A DNA stretch of 64,000 nt, taken from the NCBI GenBank assembly GCA_028752905.1, contig JAQNBH010000014.1, forward strand, positions 1,971,993-2,035,992, given 5' to 3'. This DNA is from Cladorhizidae sp. MBARI D1340-BT2. Lineage: Eukaryota > Porifera > Demospongiae > Poecilosclerida > Cladorhizidae. Positions 47,601 to 56,600 of the stretch are shown in pieces (within the stretch, counting starts at the first letter, position 1; each line of letters begins with the position of its first letter). The notes below the pieces were generated by a model. The model saw only the letters and a program-made list of their open reading frames with translations. It made no database searches and was not told the origin of the DNA. Both the position numbers and the translations under genes were made by a program.

Positions 47601-50600
47601 AGCTGAGGAGAGCTAGGCTATGAATTGCTTTGAGCCTCAGGCATGTGTATGTATGTACACCCCATGGAGGAGTAGGCTGTAGCTTTCATCTGTGCATTGC
47701 CACATAACTTCGCTCAACACACCATTTTTAACAGTGCCTAGTTTAGTTTATAGATCTATTTCATTTATAACTGACTGGATATTTTGTGTGCTCTAAATAA
47801 GACCTGTAAAATAATAATAGTGGTGGGTGGGCAAGTAGTAAGGTTATGATGTCTCCTTCGCTCCTTCATTCAAGCTCAAGCTATTTATATAATGACATAT
47901 TGCTTAACAATTATCTAGATGCTTTACGCTGGTTCCTCGTGTCATCTTCAAAAATGGAAGGGTTAGTTTGTGCCAATGACTTAAGCCACTCCAGTTATCT
48001 ACATTGTCATGCCAACAGGATCTAGAACGGTCAGGGAACAATGTCAAATCACATTACTTCCTTCGATTTTATGGAGCTTTCAAAGGTGTCAGGAGAGATG
48101 AGAATGCCTACCACATCAACTATCTCTCCCACAAGACTCACAAGAGCTTCATTACTCTCCAGTTCAGTGCAGATGATGTGTCATTTGTGGAGCACAGGAG
48201 TCCAGGAAGAATAGTCCAGGCCCTTATAGAGGACTTCCTGGCTCTCGCTGGCTCAGGCTTTCTCACTGTGGTAATACAAAATACTGGTAGGATCACTTCT
48301 GATTATACCGTGAGTTTAGTGCTAATTGCACATTACTGCATTGTGATCACACAAGTTGTTTAGCACCTATCTAGCTGTTAGTGCTGCTATTTTTGTCATT
48401 ATAAAGTGTTTGTTCAGCATTCATGTGATACATTTCTGAACTGCTAGTCTCACTATCAAGCACATGTTCGCAGGTAACCCTCCCCTGTGGCTCCAAACAC
48501 TTTCAATATTGTAATTTTACTCTTTTTGTCAACGATTTCTTGGATAAACTATTTTCATGTTGTCTTTTGACTGTGTAAGACTTGACTGTGTAAGACTTGA
48601 CTGTGTAAGACTTGACTGTGTAAGACTTGTGACTGTGTAAGACTTGACTGTGTAAGACTTGACTGTGTAAGACTTGACTGTGTATGACTTGACTGTGTAA
48701 GACTTGACTGTGTAAGACTTGACTGTGTAATACTTGACTGTGTAATACTTGACTGTAAGACTTGACTGTGTAAGACTTGACTGTGTAAGACTTGACTGTG
48801 TAAGACTTGACTGTGTAAGACTTGACTGTGTAAGACTTGACTGTGTAAGACTTGACTGTGTAAGACTTGACTGTGTAAGACTTGTGACTGTGTAAGACTT
48901 GACTGTGTAAGACTTGACTGCGTAAGACTTGTGACTGGGTAAGACTTGTGACTGTGTAAGACTTGACTGTGTAAGACTTGACTGTGTAAGACTTGACTGT
49001 GTAAGACTTGACTGTTTAAGACTTGACTGTGTAAGACTTGACTGTGTAAGACTTGACTGTGTAAGACTTGACTGTGTAAGACTTGTGACTGTGTAAGACT
49101 TGTGACTGTGTAAGACTTGTGACTGTGTAAGACTTGACTGTGTAAGACTTGACTGTGTAAGACTTGACTGTGTAAGACTTGACTGTGTATGACTTGACTG
49201 TGTAAGACTTGTGACTGTGTAAGACTTGACTGTGTAAGACTTGACTGTGTAAGACTTGACTGTGTAAGACTTGACTGTGTAAGACTTGACTGTGTATGAC
49301 TTGACTGTGTAAGACTTGTGACTGTGTAAGACTTGACTGTGTAAGACTTGACTGTGTAAGACTTGACTGTGTAAGACTTGACTGTGTAAGACTTGACTGT
49401 GTATGACTTGACTGTGTAAGACTTGACTGTGTAGGACTTGACTGTGTAAGACTTGACTGTGTAAGACTTGACTGTGTAAGACTTGACTGTGTAAGACTTG
49501 ACTGTGTAAGACTTGACTGTGTAAGACTTGACTGTGTATGACTTGACTGTGTAAGACTTGACTGTGTAAGACTTGACTGTGTATGACTTGACTGTGTAAG
49601 ACTTGACTGTGTAAGACTTGACTGTGTAAGACTTGACTGTGTAAGACTTGACTGTGTAAGACTTGACTGTGTAAGACTTGACTGTGTAAGACTTGACTGT
49701 GTAAGACTTGACTGTGTAAGACTTGACTGTGTATGACTTGACTGTGTAAGACTTGACTGTGCAAGACTTGACTGTGTATGACTTGACTGTGTAAGACTTG
49801 ACTGTGTATGACTTGACTGTGTAAGACTTGACTGTGTAAGACTTGACTGTGTAAGACTTGACTGTGCAAGACTTGACTGTGTATGACTTGACTGTGTAAG
49901 ACTTGACTGTGTAAGACTTGACTGTGTAAGACTTGACTGTGTAAGACTTGACTGTGTAAGACTTGAGACTGTGTAAGACTTGACTGTGTAAGACTTGACT
50001 GTGTGTGACTGTTTAAGTTTTTAGATTTTAATTTTACAAGAGAACTATTTTCACAATTTACATATAATCAGTAGCTCAGTGCATGTATATGGATGGGTGT
50101 GTCAAGCCTTGCTGGTGAGAGGCTCCAACATGTTTACTGCGCATTAGTGAGCCCACATGATCGAGTCATGTATGCTGTAGAGGTGATAATGTTGGGATCA
50201 GAATCAGAGACAAGTGTTTAAGGAGTCAAAAGTGGAGCAGACTTCAGCATGTGATTGTGAAGCTCATACAGTAAAATTAAATCAGCTGTGATATCATATT
50301 GTGCAGTAAAGTTCTTACAGTAAAATGCTCTTAATGAAATCAGCTGTGATATGATATTGATGCAGTAAAGTTCATACAGTAAAATGTTCTTAATGAAATC
50401 AGCTGTGATATCTTATCGATGCAGTAAAGTTCATACAGTAAAATGTTCTAAATGAAATCAGCTGTGACATGATATTGATGCAGTAAAGTTCATACAGTAA
50501 AATGTTCTTAATGAAATCAGCTGTGATATGATATTGATGCAGTAAAGTTCATAGTGTAAAATGCTCTTAAAGAAATCAGCTGTGATATGATATTGATGCA

Positions 50601-53600
50601 GTAAAGTTCATAAGTAAAATGCTCTTAATGAAATCAGCTGTGATATGATATTGATGCAGTAAAGTTCACTCAGTAAAATGTTCTTAATGAAATCAGCTGT
50701 GATATGATATTGATGCAGTAAAGTTCACTCGGTAAAATGCTCTTAATGAAATCAGCTGTGATATGATATTGATGCAGTAAAGTTCATAAGTAAAATGCTC
50801 TTAATGAAATCAGCTGTGATATTGATGCAGTAAAGTTCACTCAGTAAAATGTTCTTAATGAAATCAGCTGTGATATGATATTGATGCAGTAAAGTTCACT
50901 CAGTAAAATGCTCTTAATGAAATCAGCTGTGATATGATATTGATGCAGTAAAGTTCACTCAGTAAAATGCTCTTAATGAAATCAGCTGTGATATGATATT
51001 GATGCAGTAAAGTTCACTCAGTAAAATGTGCTTAATGAAATCAGCTGTGATATGATATTGACACAGTAAAGTTCATACAGTAAAATGTTCTTAATGAAAT
51101 CAGATATTGATGCAGTAAAGTTCATACAGTAAAATGCTCTTAATAAAATCAGCTGTGATATGATATTGATCCAGTAAAGTTCATACAGTAAAATTTTCTT
51201 AATGAAATCAGTTGTGATATCTTATTGATGCTTATACAGTAAAATGTTCTTAATGAAATCAGCTGTGATATGATATTGTGCAGTAAAGTTCATACAGTAA
51301 AATGCTCTTAATGAAATCAGCTGTGATATTGATGCAGTAAAGTTCATACAGTAAAATGTTCTTAATGAAATCAGCTGTGATATGATATTGATGCAGTAAA
51401 GTTCATACAGTAAAATGTTCTTGATGAAATCAGCTGTGATATGATATTGATGCAGTAAAGTTCATACAGTAAAATGTTCTTAATGAAATCAGATGTTCTT
51501 AATGAAATCAGCTGTGATATATAGCTCATTGATGCAGTAAAGTTCATAGTGTAAAATGTTCTTAATGAAATCAGCTGTGATATCATATTGATACAGTAAA
51601 GTTTACACATTAAAATGTTCTTAATAAAATCAGCTGTGATATCTTATTGAGCAGTAATGTTCATACAGTTAAATGTTCTTAATGAAATCAGCTGTGATAT
51701 GATATTGATGCAGTAAAGTTCACACAGTAAAATGTTCTTAATAAAATTAGCTGCGATATCATATTGATGCAGTAAATTTCATACAGTAAAATGTTCTTAA
51801 TAAAATCAGCTGTGATATCTTATTGATGCAGTAAAGTTCATACAGTAAAATGTTCTTAATGAAATCAGCTGTGATATATATATCTTATTGATGAAGTATA
51901 GTTTATACAGTAAAATGTTCTTAATGATGTGATATGATATTGATGCAGTAAAGTTCATACAGTTAAATGAAATCAGATGTTCTTAATGAAATCAGCTGTG
52001 ATATCTTATTGATGCAGTAAAGTTCATACAGTAAAATGTTCTTAATGAAATCATCTGTGATATGATATTGATGCAGTAAAGTTCATACAGTAAAATGTTC
52101 TTAATGAAATCAGCTGTGACAAGTGTATATATAACAATAGCTATTTGAATAATATTTAAATTATTTACAACTGTTGTTTTTTACATTTTACTGTGTGAAC
52201 TTTACTGCATCAATAAGATATCACAGCTGATTTACATTTTATTGTATGAACTTTACTGCACAATATCATATCACATCTGATTTCATTAAGAACATTTTAC
52301 TGTATGAAATTGATAAGATAACAACAGATAAAATTCATCTAACGATGGAAAAAGGTAAATTACAGTATGCATGAGTAGTTGAACCTTTTATACACATGAT
52401 ATTTGCCGACAAAAATGTTTATTGAAAAAAACCATCAACATAATTATTGCCATTGCAATATTATTATTCTTTTTTCTGTTTTCCCCCCTACCTCCACCAA
52501 GAAGGTTATGTTATCACCCAAGCTTGTTTGTCTGTCTGTCTGTCTGTTATATAGCAGGATTACACAAATAGATTTTCATGAAATTTTATGGACAGGTTAA
52601 GCATGGATCAACGACCAATTTTAGTGGTGATACACATTGCTAGAAATTGCCAGAAACAGCAAGGCATTGGCCATTTTGTCAGTTTAGGAACACACCTGTG
52701 CATGTGTATTTCATGTTGGCAATAATTGCTCACAAATTATGCAACATGGTTACAATGCACTTCATTAGCTACAGTAGAGCTCATTTAGCACAAGAAGTTA
52801 GTTAGCGAGGCCAACCCACCAGATCTACTTTTTTGTTGACAGATCAATCCAATCTAGTTATGTTCAGAACAATTATATAAATTGTTGGGAGTGGCAGAGG
52901 TTTGCAGACAATGGCGTTATTTTTTTATTTAATTGTGTTTGTTCATTTTCTGTCTCTCTCTATGTATCTATAAGCTATCTGTCTCTGTCTGTCTGTCTGT
53001 CTGTTACTGCCTGTCAGTCTGTCGGGCTATATATCTGTCTCTTTATCTGTCTGTCTGTACATCAGTTCGTCAGTCACTCAATCAGTCAGTCTGCCTATTT
53101 GTATCTAAAAAAAATTCTCTGAAATAGAAGAAGTTATGAATCCTTGACACATGATCCAATTATTTTGATCTTTAGTTTCTCCCTTTACTTGGTATATATT
53201 ATAAATGGTTCCTAATTACTTAATGAGTAATTAAATTTTCCCTCAATTTTCAACCTGCAATAGTAATAATATACTTGCACACATTATTCTTCAGGTCCGT
53301 TGCTACAAATGTTATCTATTATTATGTTGAATCTATTATTATGTTGATCCTGACAAGCCAATTTGCATTAAAAATTCGTCACACATAAAAAGTTACATAC
53401 CTTACCTATTCAAATCCAACCCATGACCACACCCACAATAATCAAATAGAGAACACCATGAAAAGCTTTTTACCCAGGAAAAACACACGTTATGGAACCA
53501 TAACCTGAAGGACAAGTTTTGTTTCTAACACACATGTTGATTTTTGCCTAAAACATTTTCTATGAAATCCACATGCTCTAAAAATGTTTAAACTCAGTAC

Positions 53601-56600
53601 AAATTCACAGACATCCTTGCAAAACTAGAGATCTTGAACAAACTTGTTTTATGGGCTTAACAAATTAATCTAGTTCTTAGACTTGTGACATTATTATGAA
53701 TAAAACTAAATCTAGCCATAATATCACTGAAATTAGCCCTCCAGATAAGGTTGGAGTGACTTCACCTCTCCTATTGATGACTGTTCTCGTATATGTAGTG
53801 CTATTTATGTCAATAATTCTTAAAATAGTTAAAATTAGTGCCCATCAATTATAGCAGTCTAAGCTGCTCTATGTACCTAGCCAGCTGCATGTAAGTACAC
53901 AGTCATGATGTTCGTGTTGATTGAGTGCTGGACTAATTCACCATTGGCATGAGGGATTTATACTTGCTTGTTTAGGTTTCCATAAGATCATGTTCTGATG
54001 GCATTATTGAGGTAGCAGACAGGACTTTCACCATCTCACCAAGAAAACAAGTCACCTATTCCTTTGAAATATCCAGTCACCGAAATCTTGACCAGAACCA
54101 TTCCTGCACAGGTAATCCCTTAAATAATACCTGTGTAGTACAAGGTATTTGTTCTATACTTGATATGCTCGCTGTAGAATTTACCTACAGGTGCGGCACT
54201 AAATATTCTCCCCTATTCCACTAATGGTTATTTAATGCTCTACTGCGCATGCGTCTAGTCAGACAGCAGAAGCAGTTCTTTGGGATGATGAAGCAGTTAA
54301 GCAATTTATTGGCACCAATAAAGCAGTCATGACAACTTAGAAGTGACTTAAATGTGTGGTATAGATGGTGTCAATCCGGGCCAACTGACCAATCGTCCCC
54401 CAACCAATGGTTAGACAACTGACTGACGAAGTATAGAATTAATATGAGTTATCAAAACAATTTAGCTATCACACTTGTTGGAATATGGTTGAGTTATTAC
54501 ACTCACAAGATATATTTTCACTTGCCTTTGGCTCAAGAAAATACAGGTCCCTGCTCATAAAATAATTTGTCATATTCCAGTTTGACTCTATACCAAGATT
54601 ATAGCATGCACTTATTTGACATAATGATGCATGTAACTGTGATTATAGCATGCACTTATTATGACATAATGATGCATGTAACTGTGATTATAGCATGCAC
54701 TTATTATGACATAATGATGCATGTAACTGTGATTCTGGCATGCACTTATTATGACATAATGATGCATGTAACTGTGATTCTGGCATGCACTTATTATGAC
54801 ATAATGATGCATGTAACTGTGATTATGGCATTCACTTATTATGACATAATGATGCATGTAACTGTGATTCTGGCATGCACTTATTATGACATAATGATGC
54901 ATGTAACTGTGATTCTGGCATGCACTTATTATGACATAATGATGCATGTAACTGTGATTATGGCATGCACTTATTATGACATAATGATGCATGTAACTGT
55001 GATTATAGCATGCACTTATTATGACATAATGATGCATGTAACTGTGATTATAACATGCACTTATTATAGCATACTTATTATAGCATAATGATGCATAGCA
55101 TAATAAGTGTGCGTGGGTATTAATAGGCACACATTGTTCCATGAAACTTGTTTTCTAACCTCATCACCGATTTAAAAGGCTTTACTGAGTTCTCTGGACA
55201 TTTCAACACAGTTTTGCCATATCCTTGTCACAAGTTCCTGTAAAGTTTTGAAAACTAAGAAAATGATTTATATTTTATTTTAATCCAAACTTAGTCATCT
55301 CAATCATTTCTCTTGGCTATCTAACATAATTATAACATCCTATATGAGTGGCAACAAAAATGCAACCAATAGAATAATGGGGGCCTTGTCTAAGCTTAAT
55401 ATATTATTCTCCAGTAGATGCCCACCTATTAATGTTAGTGTTGTTTTCGTTGTTCTGTAGTAGTGTTAAGTGACAACGATGCTAATGTGCAGGACACCAG
55501 ATTGGTGTCCTTCAACACTCTTGCAGGCTGTGTGTACTGTCCATCGGGAGCTTGTACTTGTGAGGCAAGTGAATGATGACTATAGTGATGACTATTCAAC
55601 AAGTATTATAATCTGATCTCAATGAAAATATTGGCTGACTCCTCAGGTCATAAGAATGTCACAAAAATCTAGCATTACATCACCATGATTACATAGATTG
55701 TATTGCCTAACCATTGCTCTAGCTAATGTCCTGGTCTTAACATTGTTCCCCTTGCCCTTAACCTTAGTTACTGCCCTTGCCTTAGCCCTAGCTCTAGCTA
55801 CCTTTGCCATAGCCACTTCCTTGGCCTACCTATATATGCCTTAGCCTAAAGGGAAGTCCAGCAGTATTGATGGTGTCATCATGATGATGTAATTCTAGGA
55901 TTTGACAAGAAAAAGTGGCTGAAATATTAGTACTCAAATCTTCCAATGCCATATTAGCTGGAATATTTACTACAAAAGTTGACACCATTTTTGTTAAGCA
56001 CTTACTTTACTGTTTGTTTTATCCTCTATTTGTTAAGTGTGGATCATGGGTAGGCTACGTCTCCCCCATGACTCGCACAGTGTTCTTATTGCTAGACAAA
56101 TTCATAGATGTCATGTCCATGTATGATACTCTCCAGGCCTGCTCTGCAAAAGTTCAACCCTCTGCCATCCCTTCTAGTTAGACTGGTACATATGCACTCA
56201 GATATCCATAATTATGTTTAAGAAGCTGATTATGTCTGGCAATGGGCGCTGCTTGTTAATTGGCTGCTTGGTATTAGCTAATTAACCACATACTTTATTT
56301 GTGATTTTGTTATAAGTTTTAACTTTTTTCAAGATAAAGAGTGTGTCAAACCAATGTAGCAGGCACACTGCTATAACAGTGATGAGGTATCAATTGGTTT
56401 CCATCTTTGCAGTGTGTAGGAAATGAAGCAGAAAATGTGTCCAGGAGCTTAGGATGCACTAGGAAGCAGCTCTCTGATCTAACCAATAACCCATACTGGC
56501 TGGATGACAAGAAGAAGAAGATAATTATCCCAACATGTTACTATTGCTGGATACTGATCACATTCAAAGATCCCGTTAATCTCATCTACACAATTGTAAC

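Larger units (their letters stand above)
48310..53975 (+). other. HAP2 intron with two large minisatellites, 5.67 kb
   Basis: It contains a 15-bp array (48,566-50,010), a 59-bp array (50,265-52,130), an inverted pair of 59-bp units (52,180-52,315) and GTCT-rich tracts (52,528-52,548; 52,975-53,095). In 53,100-53,970 nothing was recognised. Confidence 0.85.

Noticed and set aside
48529..49869. 446-codon open frame of HSQVLHSQV-type repeats on the minus strand
   Set aside because: It is a 15-bp minisatellite read in frame, with no start context, splice support or non-repeat domain.
54567..55142. Repeat proteins of about 175 codons on both strands
   Set aside because: They are a 45-bp minisatellite artefact inside a HAP2 intron.
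55915..56181. 88-codon plus-strand frame with hydrophobic residues in a HAP2 intron
   Set aside because: It does not resemble HAP2, is not needed for phase continuity and has no splice sites that fit.
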